Origin: Acorus gramineus
Lineage: Eukaryota > Streptophyta > Magnoliopsida > Acorales > Acoraceae
DNA: 64,000 nt
Direction of reading: 5' to 3'
Assembly: GCA_030737835.1 (NCBI GenBank)
Contig: CM060855.1
Location: forward strand, 15,753,438 to 15,817,437
Under the pieces are notes generated by a model, which searched no databases, was not told the origin of the DNA, and saw only the letters and a program-made list of their open reading frames with translations. The position numbers and the translations under genes are program-made. Shown piece after piece: positions 24,501-36,689 of this stretch (position 1 is the first letter of the stretch; each line of letters begins with the position of its first letter).

Positions 24501-26419
24501 GGCGGTGGTTTCGAACTGTCAAAGTCGAACGAAAATATGCTTTGTTTGAGTTGTTATACCATTTTTGGAAAACTCGGGCCGCGTTGGGCACGGACAATGG
24601 ACACCGTTGCGGGCTGGTCCGGCCCGTACAAATGATCAGTAATTCTGACCGTCCGATCAACGAGTCTTTTATATTATACAAAAAATCTTCACTCGCGTTA
24701 TGACAGCTATATTTACATTAACCGTTGGTTCAGTCAATCCACGGTGGAGGTATTCCCACTAATCATTTTACATTCTCCGCTATCCTGTTAACCCCACTGA
24801 CCATATTTTGATAATTCAGTTCATCGCTATGAATGAATATATATTATTTTGTTAAACTTTTAATCCCACCACGTAGAATTGATTTCTCTCTCTTTGTTTT
24901 CCATCTCTCATCTCTTCCTCCCTTTATCTCCACCACCATCACTTCTTCCGCTTTTCGTCGTCACCGCATCACCACCCCTTCTCTTCTTCCTTCATCATCG
25001 TCGTCACATACCACCACCACCACCACCAGTACTATCACCTCCTCCACCTCTCCGTCCTCCATCATACCCATACATCACCACCAACTCAACCTTCTTATTC
25101 CTTCGTCATCGTTGTACACAATCATCTCCTCCACCCACCGCTGCAGAATACCAGCACCAGTACCTCCTCCACTTCTTCCTCCTCCGCTGTCACCATACAT
25201 CACCACCACCTCCACATTCTTCTCTTTTGTCGTTGTTATACACCACCCGTCTCCTCCACCCATCACCACAGAATACCACCACCACCTCCTCCTCCATCTG
25301 TTTTTTTTTTTTTATTTAGGTGGTGTGAATGAATTTTTTTATATTGGTTGGTGAAGAGGGATTAAATAGTAAGTTTAATGATTTTTAAATTCAAATTACA
25401 TAATTATTTTTTTTTAAACTCTAGTTAATGTGGTTAATAACTTGGTTGGTGGGAATAACCCCACCCAACATATAATAAATTAATAATAAATTCTTTTTAA
25501 AAATAAAAAGGCAAGTCTATCCCCATCTGTCATCTAATACCTGAACCCCCAACCAAAAAAAAATCATTGTCATGTTTTTGTTTTTAGACATTAATTTCAC
25601 CACCTAATTAAATATAAGATCCATTTTTTTTGTATGCGTCTCTTGTTCATTTTCAACTGATGTTAAATGCAATAGCCGCCCTCGACACCGGTCGATGATG
25701 ATGCTGAACAGGGTCTTATTGTTCATGCAATGTGTAATAGACAACATGGTTTTTCCGACGATATCAAAGTCTGAGTGTGATGGTAGTGATGCCTTAGTTC
25801 AACAAACCATTGATCGACCTGTGACGCCATCGTTCGACATATAGGTTGACAAGCTTTCAGTCAATTAGAAATTAATTAATGTGGTGTGTCTGTCCGTGTG
25901 CTGCAACATGGGTGGAGTAATTGTTCGAAGTTATATTGTTGAGTCATCTCGCTTCAACGTGGGTGATTCATTGGTAGAGAATGGAGTGAAATAATTTTAG
26001 GAGTCTATTTGTTATGAGTTGTGGTTTTATGAATGATACATGTGGTGGAGTGTTTCTAGGAGGGTAGTTTTTTTAGTTGAAGTTGTGTGCATCATGTTAT
26101 GTTTGTGGGTGTAGTGGATAGTTAGAGATCCTCCCTATTTAAATGCATGCAGTCCATTTGAATTAAATCAATGAAATGAAAACTTATCTACAAAAAAAAA
26201 TCATTTGTTTCTGTCTAAGATCCTCTCTATTCCAATAGAGTATGGAAAAAAATAATCAACCACCTATCTTCATATGGAAGAAGAAAATCCAACACGATTG
26301 GGATAGTTGCAAAAGAGTCGACAGACATTAAGCCGAACTGGAAAGCGCATATCAACAATATCTATGTCAATCAAGGTTTGGATAATAATGGTACAAAACA
26401 AAAATACATCGACGGGGCT
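24501..26419. other. Intergenic region between the FIP2-type gene and the BURP relic
   Basis: Holds the FIP2-type promoter, then the MITE-like element at 24746-25462. The remainder (25463-26419) is AT-rich with no gene recognised. Confidence 0.45.
24746..25462. mobile_element. MITE-like element with CT/CAC-rich interior
   Basis: The left end GGAGGTATTCCCACTAA and the reverse complement of the right end GGGGTTATTCCCACCAA match at most positions. The interior (24880-25310) is pyrimidine- and CAC-rich, with a degenerate tandem unit of about 125 bp starting CATACATCACCACCA at 25069 and 25194. The flanks give no convincing target duplication. The long plus-strand frame through it is low-complexity and not a gene. 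Confidence 0.5.
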
Positions 26420-26830
26420 ACCGTTGGCCTCAACCAGTTGGGTTGAACTTACGTGGCATATCGGACCAGTCCCTGACTTCATGTGCAACATCTGAAACGC
26501 GACGTGCTTCGGGGGCCACTGCGATGTATCGGTGTGACCGACTGCCACCATCTCCACCTTGGTCTTGTCATCCACGACGAAGGGCACCACGTAAGTTCTC
26601 GTCCCTTTAAGCGACTGACAGAAGTACATCATGTACGTATACACTTGCGGGTGGCAGTTCACCATCTTCAAGTACCCAATCTCCTTCGTCATCCCTGTCA
26701 CTAGGTACCACTTGAACGTCGTTCGATCCTCTGGCACCCTCACCGTCGTGCATACACCCCTGTTTGTGCCGAGCTTGCACACGGTGAAAGTCCATCATGG
26801 ACTTGAGAGAGGTCGGCAATGGTCTCGGAC
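26420..26830 (-). pseudogene. BURP-domain protein fragment, degenerate
   Basis: Translation of 26782 downward gives the C-terminal BURP domain with spacing CH-X10-CX-X25-XH-X25-CH: VNCHPQ, YFCQS, VGHTDTSQW, GPICH. In a functional BURP domain all four are CH; here the second has become CQ and the third GH. The preceding SLKSMMDF and KLGTN elements lie in different frames, so there is a frameshift near 26785. Just upstream a 59-bp segment is duplicated in tandem, which also breaks frame. BURP proteins (RD22, USP, PG1-beta types) are secreted plant proteins. This copy looks dead and lacks the N-terminal part. Confidence 0.8.
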
Positions 26831-26917
26831 GACAATTGTTGGGGGAGGGAAGAGGGGGGACTTGAGAGAGGTCGGCAATGGTCTCGGACGACAATTGTTG
26901 GGGGAGGGAAGAGGGGG
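26800..26917. repeat. Perfect 59-bp tandem duplication
   Basis: Two consecutive identical units begin GACTTGAGAGAGGTCGGCA at 26800 and 26859. The unit length is not a multiple of three. It sits in the former coding part of the BURP relic. Identity implies a recent event or recent conversion. Confidence 0.88.
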
Positions 26918-27051
26918 GGTTTGGAGGAGAATGGATCTATGATTCGGTGGGTGGAGGGAGTGAGAAACAGGGTGAGAAGAGAAGAGGAAAGAGAGAAAAA
27001 TAGTGAAAAAATGAGTGTGGTGGGATTAGGGTTTGGTGTGTGATGAGTATG

Positions 27052-27728
27052 TAGGGGTATGCAACGAGTCGGGTCGGGTCGGGTTGGGCCGGCCTAGCCC
27101 GTTGAAATAGGGCCTAGGCCCGCGGGCCTCCTTGTCCAGCAGGCCCAGGCCAGGCCCGGCCGCGAACAAAAACAGGGCCTAGGCCCATCACATGGGCCCG
27201 GGCCTGAATGGCTCACCTGTCGAGCCTGGGTTCGGGCCCACGGGCGGGCTTATGGCCCAAATTATAAACATTTTATTTCTTTTAATTTTTTAATTTTAAA
27301 ATTATTCATTTGCATATAATGTTAAAATAACACAAAATTTAAAGTATAATATTAAAAAAAATATTTATATCTATTGAATTTTTAAAATAAAATATTAAAT
27401 GAATTAATTATTTAAAAAAATAAATAATCACATGTACCTAACTAGGTTGGCACTTACATAAATATCAATAATTTATATAATTCAATCACAATTCAAATAA
27501 AAATTACATGTTACTCATTTATTGGATTGCCCCCCCCCCCTGGGCCTACGGGCAGGACCGTAGCCGGGCCTATGGGGCAGCCCGAACGGGCCCACTTTTG
27601 GCGGGCCTGCGTGCCGGGCCCAGAAGAGCGTCCCGAGCCCGGCCCGCCCTGAAAATGGGCCTGGCAGGCCTGGCTTGCAAACATGCCCGAGCCGGGTTTT
27701 CGGGCCGCTGGCTTCTTGATAACCCTTA
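27052..27728. mobile_element. GC-rich hAT-like MITE
   Basis: The left end TAGGGGTATGCAACG and the reversed right end TAAGGGTTATCAAG are similar. Both arms are rich in GGGCC/GGCCC motifs (27065-27255 and 27530-27700) around an AT-rich centre. TAGGGG-type termini are typical of hAT-derived MITEs. No 8-bp duplication is visible, possibly because the next MITE abuts its right end. It includes an 11-base C run near 27530. Confidence 0.55.
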
Positions 27729-28213
27729 GGCCTAGTTTGGTAAATGGATAAATTTTTAGGATAAGTTAACCTAATTTATGGGGATAAAAAAATCATTATT
27801 TTTATCCAAATTTACATTTGATAATGTTTTTTATTATCCTCATTTTTTATTTTTTTATTCTCGATATTGCATTTAGATCAAATATGGGATAACTTCAAAT
27901 TTTTAAAAAAATATTAAATCTACCCTTCCTATTAATAGGGCATTAATATTGTTTAGTGGAGCACATTCTTTTTTTCTTTTTTTTTCATTTATTTTCTTGA
28001 AAAGTATAATAATAAATGTTATTCCAATTTTATAAAATTGGAAAAAAGTCTATTCAACATGTTATCCAGAACAAATTATTTTTATTTTTTATCTCAAAAT
28101 ATAAACAATTGTCCATATTTTATCTCTATTTTTTTTATGTCATATGGGATAATAAATTATTTAATCTAATTTTTTTCTTATCGTAACTCCTTATCCCCGT
28201 GTTAAATTAGACC
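27729..28213. mobile_element. Tourist-like MITE upstream of membrin
   Basis: It begins GGCCTAGTTTGGTAAATGG directly after TTA and ends TTAAATTAGACC, an imperfect terminal inverted repeat. A second copy lies at 46662-47157 and aligns along its whole length (TTCCTATTAAT.GGGCATTAATATT, TAATAATAAATGTTATTCCAA). The right end is 204 bp from the membrin ATG, so it forms part of the proximal promoter. Confidence 0.75.
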
Positions 28214-28417
28214 TATGGTGGTGGGTCACGAAATACCAAAGAGACTGGCTGGTGGGATAAGTTTTTATGGTGGTGGGCCTAGACCCGCCCAAATTAAAAA
28301 CCTCCACTTCTCCGATAAGGAATCGAAATCGATATATCAACCAACAAAAAGAATAAAAAAAAAAAAATTCTCCATCTCCGGATCTCTCCCGATTCAACCG
28401 ATCGATCTGCAGACGCC

Positions 28418-31400
28418 ATGGATGGAGGGTTCGGAGGGGGAGGGGCGACGATTTCAGACATGTACCAGAGGTCCACGAAGCTGTTCATACGGATCCGCGA
28501 CGGACTGGACAGGCTCGATAGGCTCGAATCATCGTCTTCCATCATGGCGGACGCTCCTCCGGAGCTCTCCTTCTCGATAAAGAAGGACATCGCCCAGGTC
28601 CAGTCGCTCTGCGCCGACATGGACCGGCTCTGGCGCTCCATCGCCTCCAAAGGACAGCGGGATCTCTGGAAGAGGTGAGAATTCGGTCCCAGATGGTTCT
28701 GATCTCGACGTGTTGGTTAGGGTTTCTGTGGATCCTGAATGTTAGGGTTTTGATAGGAACGGTTGTGATGCTAACGATATTACAAAGTGATCGTTTGATT
28801 CTTACTTCATAGAAGATTGAATTTATTGTTAGATTAGAAGATCTTAGAAAATATTGCATTGTATGGTGTAATTTTGCAATGACTGAAAACATAATATAAT
28901 TATATTTTGAATGAAGATTGGAGCTATATTACTTTGTAATTCCCCTTGAACAATGGGGACAAGCGATCTTTGAAAAAGGAAACTCGAGAGAGGAAAAGGA
29001 AAAGAAGAGGTTCTTGTAAAAAGAATACCCGTTATGAAAACACACAAAGTTATTACCACCCCTTCCAACTTGCACACGTAATAGAACTAACCAATTCTTC
29101 ACCTAGAAGGCACCCTTGTCCAATTACGTAACGAATTTGTAATAGCCACCCACATGTTTTCAAAATAGATGTGCTTCCTTTGGAGGAGAAGCTTATTTCT
29201 TGATAACCATTTCCTCCAACTTATTGCATGGGGAATATAAGCTCATTTCGTGCTTCCCGTGGAAGTTGAAACACCTGACACTGGTGTGTGCCTGGAACCC
29301 TCCGACGCGCAAGTTAGTGCATGCAAGGTTTCTCTAGTGTCTATCCTCTTTTTTTTTTTTCTGGTGTGGACCTTCCTTTGATCCCTTTGCTCCATTTTAT
29401 ACCCGTATTCCCCCATGTTATGCATCAAGCCCTTTGTAAACGCCCTGTGGCCTCCCATCCCTGTGTCAGTTGCACGGCTCCCATGCCCTGTATTTGTGGT
29501 CGACCTTCTCTCCCAAAACTCAAGGTCATCAGAAATGATATGAGCAATTGGGTCAGCATTTAAATGTACCTTCATGATGGATCATGATCTAAACAGAAAA
29601 GAGAATGTTCCCCGTATTTCTTTATATTTAACAGCATTTGTAGTCTGATCAGTACGGTCATTTCACATTCAATTGTAGCATCTCTTATACATGGGTACCA
29701 TACTAATATCCTCCAGCAACCACATGAGATTCATGAATTCAGCCACCTATGAACCTATCATATTTCTTTTAAAGACCGGTTGCCATATAACTCCATTATT
29801 TGATCTCATCATGAGATCCTCAACCAAACTTGATTTGCCCACAACAAATGAGAACAACAAAAGAATTAAATCCCGTAATAAGGGTTAATCCCCACACCAC
29901 ACATTTAATGTGTGAATTGTGAAATTTGGGATGCATGTCATCTTCTTGCCTGTTTTGGTTGTGTTTGGTTTTGAATCTTTTAATATTCATTTGCTCAGTG
30001 TCGATATATCTGTTAAGTTCCACGTCTGGCATTTTTAAGGGAAAAAATTCACTGTTTATCATCAATTGATGAAATGTAGTTTAAATTTATGCTTAAAACC
30101 TTGCACAGTGGAATTGTTTGAAGTCATTTGAGGATGGCAGTTGGCCATGACAATTTGAATCTAACGACTGCTATGACAATTTGAATCTAATGTGCGGGGT
30201 GGTTTTAGTAATAACTATTTAGCTTGATATGAAAATTGTGTTAGTTGGTTGGCCTTATCATCCTTTTCTTTATTTCCCAGAACACTTGGCTTTACTTCTT
30301 TTTAAAAATATTAAATTCTAATGTTTATATCCTTACATTGTCATACTGAAATCAGGCAACAAGCTTTTCATTATATCTGGGGGCATCAAAAAATTTAGGA
30401 TGAGAAGGAAAGGGGGAAATGGAAGTTTACTTGAATTAGCATTCAAAATTTAGAAAGGACAATAATGATTAAGCTGTTTCCCTTGGTTTATTATTCTAAA
30501 ACCTATCTCCTCAGTGTTTCTCTAGTGTTTGACTGCACTTTCTAGTTTCTACAACCAATCAAGAAAGACCTCCGGAGTCGAAGAAGATTTTGCATGATGC
30601 AGGCCAGAGAGGATTTGGTTATATGATTGTCCGTTTGATAGCATGAAAAATAGATTAATAAGAAATGACTCTTTCAGTTCCACAATAACAGAAAGGGAAA
30701 AAGAATCAAGGTTTTCTTTTTGTTTGAACAAATAGGCCAAAAATAGATTATGACCCATGGCATATATATCAAGAATGGCAAACGTAATTGGTTAGGATCT
30801 GAAAGATAATGGAACTTGTCAAAGGAGATGAGAAAGAAATTAAAGTTAGAACTGAATGATTTTGCTTAGACTGTGGGTGCAGTAATAGAATGGTTGATGT
30901 TTAATTATAAAAAGTTTCTTTAATGTAAGTTTACATGGGTTTGATGAGCATGTAGACTGTGCAAACAGTGTAAGACACCAGATTGTTTATCAAACTCCTG
31001 TTTGTAGCATATTATTCTTATTCCATTTAGTGATCAGGAATTATTGTATGAATTCTAGTATTGATGAATGTTGGAAATCCAGCTGATGAAACATCCATCT
31101 TTGTAGCTTTTCTTATATCTATCGAATAATTTCTTCAACTGTTGCTTGGTTGTACAGGAAAGTAGAGGTGGTAGCAGAAGAAGCCGATTCATTGAAAAAA
31201 ATTCTGGATGGATATTTATTACGACATCAAAAGCGGACAATGGAAGCTAAAGAGCGAGCTGAATTGCTTGAGAGAATGGTACTTTCTGATACATTTTCTC
31301 TCTTTTTTTCCCAAATGATATCATATTTGCACCATAAAAATCGGTCATGTATCTGTTGTTGTTGCAATTCATTCATGAAATTTGGTCCATTATTAGATTA

Positions 31401-32556
31401 GTCATTCATTATGATCTGTGCAGAATGGGGACTCTTCTCATGTGCTGAGAATCTTTGACGAGGAGGCACAGGCAATGCAGTCCGCTCAAAACTCACACAT
31501 GATGGTCGACGAAGCCTATAACACTGGCGTGGCCATCCTTTCCAAATACGCCGAACAAAGGGACAGACTGAAGGTAATAATCCATCATTGTTTTCATCTA
31601 TTGAGCATGGACATAGACATGTGACATGGACATTAAAGTACGAACACACTGACATGGTAAATCTTGAAAATCTAAGACACAGATATGATAAAGATACATA
31701 AATAAAATAAATAGTTGTTATACCAAGAACATTAGATAAAAAAAAGCACACATCCATAAACTATGACAAGTTGATACAACTATTAATCTATAATACCATG
31801 TTAACTCATTAAGATTTTAATTGTTATTGACAAAAATGTTAGCATAGGTGCTGCCTGTCCACGCCATGTCCATCTTGCATCCAACACGTGTTTGAATTAG
31901 AAAACATGTCTAACGTGTGCCATGTTCCATGTCTGATGTATATCAGAGACAAACATGACATGCTCGTTGAAGTGTTTGTGTTTCACTGTAATGGTATTTT
32001 AATGGTGGACTAGTGTAATGGTATTCTAATGGTGGACACAACTCTGCAAATTAGTTGATCAACATAAATATAGAAATCACCTCTCACGAATGACTACATG
32101 GTTTGGGATATATTATTTTCAACTTTGAAGTGATTCCTAGTTTCTAATTTCAGTAATTTGTAAATTCATGATACTGGTCTCATATATTCATAAAATCTTA
32201 GCTCCTTGGATGTCAACAAAACATCTAACAAGCTATTCCATAAGTATCATATTTATTATTGATAAAATACATAACCGCATATACTTGCACACATTTTTGC
32301 ATACTGCATATACTCTATGTATACCCCCAACCACACACAAACTGTATACAACATTTCTGAACACTAAAATACACTAAATGAGCTATCCATGCAGAGAGCG
32401 CAAAGGAAGGCGTTGGACGTCCTCAACAACGTGGGGCTGTCAAACTCTGTTCTGAAGCTGATCGAGAGACGGCACCGCGTCGACAAGTGGATCGCCTACG
32501 CTGGCATGCTGTTCACGGTGGTCGTCGTGTTCTTGTTCTGGAGGTGGACCCACTGA
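28418..32556 (+). CDS. MEMB11: Membrin-type Qb-SNARE (MEMB11/12), complete, 4 exons
   Basis: Exons: 28418-28674, 31158-31278, 31424-31573, 32395-32556, giving 690 bp and 229 residues, the usual membrin length. Recognisable blocks are the N-terminal region ISDMYQRSTKLFIRIRDGLD and MDRLWRSIASKGQRDLWKR, the middle AKERAELLERM, the SNARE helix with IFDEEAQAMQSAQNS, GVAILSKYAEQRDRLK and KALDVLNNVGLSNSVLKLIE, and a C-terminal membrane anchor WIAYAGMLFTVVVVFLFWRW. Membrin is a Golgi/ER-Golgi Q-SNARE that pairs with SYP3-type syntaxin, BET1/BS14 and SEC22 in vesicle fusion. All donors and acceptors are canonical. Intron 1 is 2.5 kb and intron 3 is 0.8 kb. I cannot tell MEMB11 from MEMB12 orthology. 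Confidence 0.95.
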
Positions 32557-33341
32557 TCAATGTATTCATTTAGAATCAATATATTTGTTCAAAAAGGAAG
32601 TTTTTTCCTTTGAAAATGCTATGGACACATACCTAACATGTTATAATTTTTTTATGAAAATATATCTCATGAAATGTATACTTATTTGGGTTTGGATAGG
32701 GACGGAAGCTAGTTTGGTATAAATAACTATCCCGATATGATAATTATATCAGCTGAAATCATTATCTATTTGATTGTGTTATTTCTAATGATTTTGATTG
32801 AAAACGTAATAATAAAATTTTTGTTTAATTAACCAAGTAAAAAATGTGGATAAAAGATAAATGAGATGTAGATAATGATTTAAAAAATATTAAAATGATA
32901 CAGGTTAAAATATTAATATCAAAGACATTTATTTTTTAAAAAAAGACACTTATTTTAGCTTATTCATCCTTATTTCAGCCTATTCCGGTGCTAGACTTTT
33001 ATCCGAAGAGTGAATTTGAATGCGCATAAGGAAAGACAGCCAAGAATGCTTTTGTTACAAGCATTTATTTCGTGATCAAAACATGAACCGTCCATTCTGA
33101 AGAGTTTTTACGGTAAATGCAATCCACCGTTATCATCCGTTCGATCACATCGCGATGACAGAGCGGGAGAAACATAAGACAGTGTATCCCATCCGAAATC
33201 ATCTCCACTTACTAAAACCTCGTGAGAGAGGTTCCTCATTTTGAAAACCCTAATCGATGCCCTCGCAAACCCAACAAAAACCCTAAAAAAAACGCCAGAT
33301 CCGTAGAAACCCTAGTTTGTCCGATCCAAATCGAAGCGAGG
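32557..33341. other. Membrin 3' flank and SmB promoter/leader
   Basis: The left part is AT-rich with no gene. The right part is the SmB upstream region, with telo-box motifs. Confidence 0.5.
33245..33315 (+). promoter_or_regulatory. Telo-box cluster upstream of SmB
   Basis: AAACCCTAA at 33245-33253 and 33278-33286, and AAACCCTAG at 33307-33315, all within 100 bp of the SmB ATG. Such telo-boxes are common just downstream of start sites of plant genes for ribosome and RNA-processing proteins expressed in dividing cells. Confidence 0.6.
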
Positions 33342-34196
33342 ATGTCGATGTCGAAGGGGTCTAAGATGCTGCAGTACATAAACTACCGGATGAGGGTGAC
33401 GATCCAGGACGGTCGCCAGCTCGTCGGGAAGTTCATGGCCTTCGACCGCCACATGAACCTCGTCCTCGGCGACTGCGAGGAGTTCCGCAAGCTCCCCCCG
33501 GCCAAGAAGACCCCCGGCACGCCGGCGAATCCCGAGGCTGCGGAGAGGGAGGAGCGGAGGACCCTCGGCCTCGTCCTCCTCCGCGGGGAGGAGGTCGTCT
33601 CCATGACCGTCGAGGGCCCTCCCCCTCCCGACGAGTCCCGCGCCCGCGCCGCCGCGGGAGGTGGGTCCGCCGCTCTCGCCGGGCCCGGCATCGGCCGGGC
33701 GGCGGGGCGCGGCGTCCCCGCGGCGCCGCTCGTCCACGCACAGCCGGGACTCGCCGGGCCGGTTCGAGGCGTCGGCGGGCCGGCTCCAGGGATGATGCAG
33801 CCGCAAATCTCACGGCCGCCGCAGCTTAACGCGCCGCCGATCTCCTACCCGGCGCCACCTGGCGGGGTCCGTCCGCCGCCTCCGGGCCAGTTCCAGATGG
33901 TCCGTGGCCCGCCCGGTGGCCCAGTCCCCTTCCCGAGGCCACCCGGCCCGCCTCCCCCTGGTGGGTATGGGATGCCGCCTCCGCCGCAGTATGGGCAGAG
34001 GCCGCCGCAGATGGGCGGCCCACCACCGCCTGGGCAGATGATGAGGGGCCCGCCGCCACCAGGGCAGAGGCCGGGGATGCCTCCTCCGAGGTCCGGGATG
34101 CCTCTGCCCCCAGGTGCACCTGTGCCCATGTTTGGCCCGCCAAGGCCTGGGATGCAGCCTCCGCCACAGCCGCCACAGAACCAGCAGCAACAGTGA
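33342..34196 (+). CDS. SMB: Small nuclear ribonucleoprotein SmB (spliceosomal core)
   Basis: Starts [19 protein letters not shown]. It has both Sm motifs: Sm1 (about residues 10-47, ending [15 protein letters not shown]) and Sm2 (about 72-95, [20 protein letters not shown]). A long Gly/Pro-rich tail follows with repeated PPPGQ, GPPPPG and PPPRSGMP blocks to QQQQ. At 284 residues it is slightly longer than Arabidopsis SmB (about 255). SmB is one of seven Sm proteins that ring the snRNA Sm site of U1, U2, U4 and U5 particles. The coding region is one uninterrupted, very GC-rich frame; whether introns were lost (retrocopy) is unclear. Large antisense frames here are shadows of the GC bias. Extending the frame 5' adds no ATG; I used the first ATG that matches the family. 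Confidence 0.95.
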   Translation: MSMSKGSKMLQYINYRMRVTIQDGRQLVGKFMAFDRHMNLVLGDCEEFRKLPPAKKTPGTPANPEAAEREERRTLGLVLLRGEEVVSMTVEGPPPPDESRARAAAGGGSAALAGPGIGRAAGRGVPAAPLVHAQPGLAGPVRGVGGPAPGMMQPQISRPPQLNAPPISYPAPPGGVRPPPPGQFQMVRGPPGGPVPFPRPPGPPPPGGYGMPPPPQYGQRPPQMGGPPPPGQMMRGPPPPGQRPGMPPPRSGMPLPPGAPVPMFGPPRPGMQPPPQPPQNQQQQ

Positions 34197-36539
34197 TTTT
34201 TGGGGCCTCACGGTCTTTCTGTCTGTGGAAAGAAAAGAAGGAAAGTTGGAACTTCTCTTGGCTTCATTTTATCCTGGTTTGGGTTTTGCTTCGGTTTGTC
34301 TCTTTAAAGAATGGATGTTGGGGCATGATCTTTTCATATGTCAGGTTTGTTTAGGATAATTTTGATACTGTGACATGGTGATTAGCTTTTCGGATATTAC
34401 TGCTTTATCTTCGGATGGGTATATTATGCCTGTTGTTAAGTTTTTGAATTTGTTAGGCTACTTGTTAATGTTTACTTCGGTGTATGTGCTGATTGGTGAA
34501 TGGTAGTTAAGTATTGGTGCGTGTAGATTGGTTCTGAAGATTGGAATTGTGTCTGCTGGGTGTATGTGCTGATTGGTGATGGGTATATTATGTCTGTTGT
34601 TAAGTTTTTGAATTTTGCATTTTGGTGGCGTGTGGCTTTCGGGTGGATGGGTTCTCAAAATTGAATTTTTTTTAGGTGGGTGATGTATGTTATGTAGCTT
34701 TTAAGTATTTGAACTGCTCTGATTGATGAATGGTGGTTAAGTAATCGTACTACATGTAGATGGGTTCTCAAGATGGGAAGTCTTTTATGTTGGTGATTAG
34801 GTGATGTGTGTTATGTAGTTTTCTAGTAGATGAACTGCCTTTATCTCACTGAAATGAAATGTGCTTAGCAATGCATAATTTTCTGTGTTGTTTTTCACTT
34901 GTGAGTTGTGATCTGGATTTTGAGAACCAGATTATGTTGATGCATGAAAACAATCTACAGTTGGTTCAATTGTGCTTTTGTGAATTGACTGTTTAGGAGC
35001 ATGATTATGGTTCTCTTACCATCATCATACTTCATTTATATGTAGTTTCTATTTGGCACCCATGTATCCACTGGTTTTGCAAAGTTGTGATTAGGAATCA
35101 TCGGTTTTTTCTTGCACAATTCATTTGTCATGTTGGCTAATCCTTGTTTGCGGCTTTTATAGTACAATGTAGTTGAACTCCATGCAGAGTTGTGAGCTTC
35201 CATCTTTTTGTCACAAAAGGAGGCCTCCTGGTGGACTGATATTTGCATAGCTTTCACCTGGTTTGTCACTGGGAAATCAGATAATGTTCAACATTTTTGT
35301 GTTCACGCACATAAATTTATATTAGCATATCATTGTCAGCCATAACAGTGTCCGTTTGGAACATATTAGGATTCTATGACTACACAAGGCACTAGGGATA
35401 TTTGTATGAAATGTACGGTGTCATAAAAATATCAGAATGCATATTATGTCCTTGACTAGCTGTGTCATTTGGATATCTTGATGGGATAAGACTTGAGAGA
35501 TTATGTTTAATAATTGGCTGGCTTGTTTTGTGGCATGCTTTCTGATGGAAATACATCAGTCACTACACCCAACCAGTGCTGTTAGATGAATCAATGGCTA
35601 CAATCATTTTTCTTTTGGGTGGCTTTTATATGAGGAACTTTAACAATCAGAATAGAGTGCTACATTTGGGATTGCCATATTATTTAGGTAGAAGTAGGTG
35701 ATGGAAGCAGCTGGTGATGTGCTCATGTTAGGAATGATTGGCTGAATTATTTCCTCTACAGATTATACTAGACAATCTAGTGAAGATTTCATATGGGGGA
35801 GGAAAAATGGATGGAGTATCATGAATTTTGGAACCAAATGAAGATTAGTGCAGGATCAGGGTTTGAGTCCTCGTTTTCTTTTAGTTTATGTTATCATACT
35901 GTAGTGTGAAAATGGCAGTCATCCAAGATGGAATGGCATTAAGTTATCTAATGACTCCTCATGGACTCAAGTGCAGTTCTACTTGGACACATGAAGGAAC
36001 ACTTGGTTACAGGTTCGATGTCATTATGGGATTCAAACCATGTTTTGAATTGCATGTTGTGATATACCTGTTTTTTTGGGGGGTGAAAACTCCAGACATG
36101 TTTCAGCTGAAAAATCCATGCATTTTTTTATGCTTCTAGTTTATCTTTGTATAATATCCATTGGGAAAAACACATTGAATGATTATGTTGGACATGAGAC
36201 ATGAACAGGCTAATATTTGTTTCTATAACTGTTTTGCTAAATGAATTATTGATTGTAATTCTTCTGATCTTTATGTTTCACTTATATTTGTATCAATGAA
36301 TTCCTAAAGCTAAAATTGGTGGTAATTAACAGATTTGCTTCCTTTGTCCTGTAGTGCTGCAGATGATTTTGTTGTGCCGAAAAAAAAAATCATAGTGTTG
36401 TTTGTGCACAATTTTGAATGAAAAATTGAATGAATTTGGTTTAAAGGGAATGTGATGAAAAAGAAAATCATTTTTACTTTAGGTTAAATTTTCTGTTGTA
36501 TGTCAATCGGTTTCCATCAGTCACTTCTAGGGACTGTAA
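34197..36539. other. SmB 3' flank and intergenic DNA
   Basis: Includes probable SmB 3' UTR. Diverged duplications near 34414-34615: GATGGGTATATTATG.CTGTTG recurs at 34414 and 34578, and GTGTATGTGCTGATTGGTGA recurs at 34480 and 34561. No gene is visible. Confidence 0.5.
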
Positions 36540-36689
36540 GCCTCTGTTTGGATATGGAATAGCCTAAGGAATAAATGAGAATAAAGTAGAATGTGTTTTT
36601 TTTTGTTATTTGGGTGTAGAGAATATCCAAGGATAAAATATGTTAGAAAGAACTGGTATAAAGTAATATATATAAATTTCAATCAATTC
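36540..36689. mobile_element. Left half of an interrupted Harbinger-family MITE
   Basis: Starts TAA|GCCTCTGTTTGGATATGG. It aligns with the MITE at 8199 up to TTTCAATCAATTCTTA, where the large element begins. The right half resumes at 45969 with GAATTAAAGTTATTTCAGG, which in the 8199 copy is contiguous (CAATCAATCTTTAGAATT). The outer termini GCCTCTGTTTGGATATGGAA and, reversed from 46267, GCACCCGTTTGGATACAGAA are terminal inverted repeats. Confidence 0.75.

Noticed and set aside
24833..25354. 173-residue Ser/Thr/His/Pro-rich frame
   Set aside because: Low-complexity CAC/CT tandem DNA inside a MITE-like element; no domain and no splice or promoter context.
27508..27729. GC-rich open frame
   Set aside because: Right arm of a hAT-like MITE made of GGGCC repeats.
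31605..31950. Diverged copy of the GGACACG-type MITE in membrin intron 3
   Set aside because: Shares ATGGACA-type words but no clear termini or target duplication, so not annotated as an element.
33312..34211. Long antisense reading frames over SmB
   Set aside because: They arise from the GC-rich codon bias of the real gene and show no family features.
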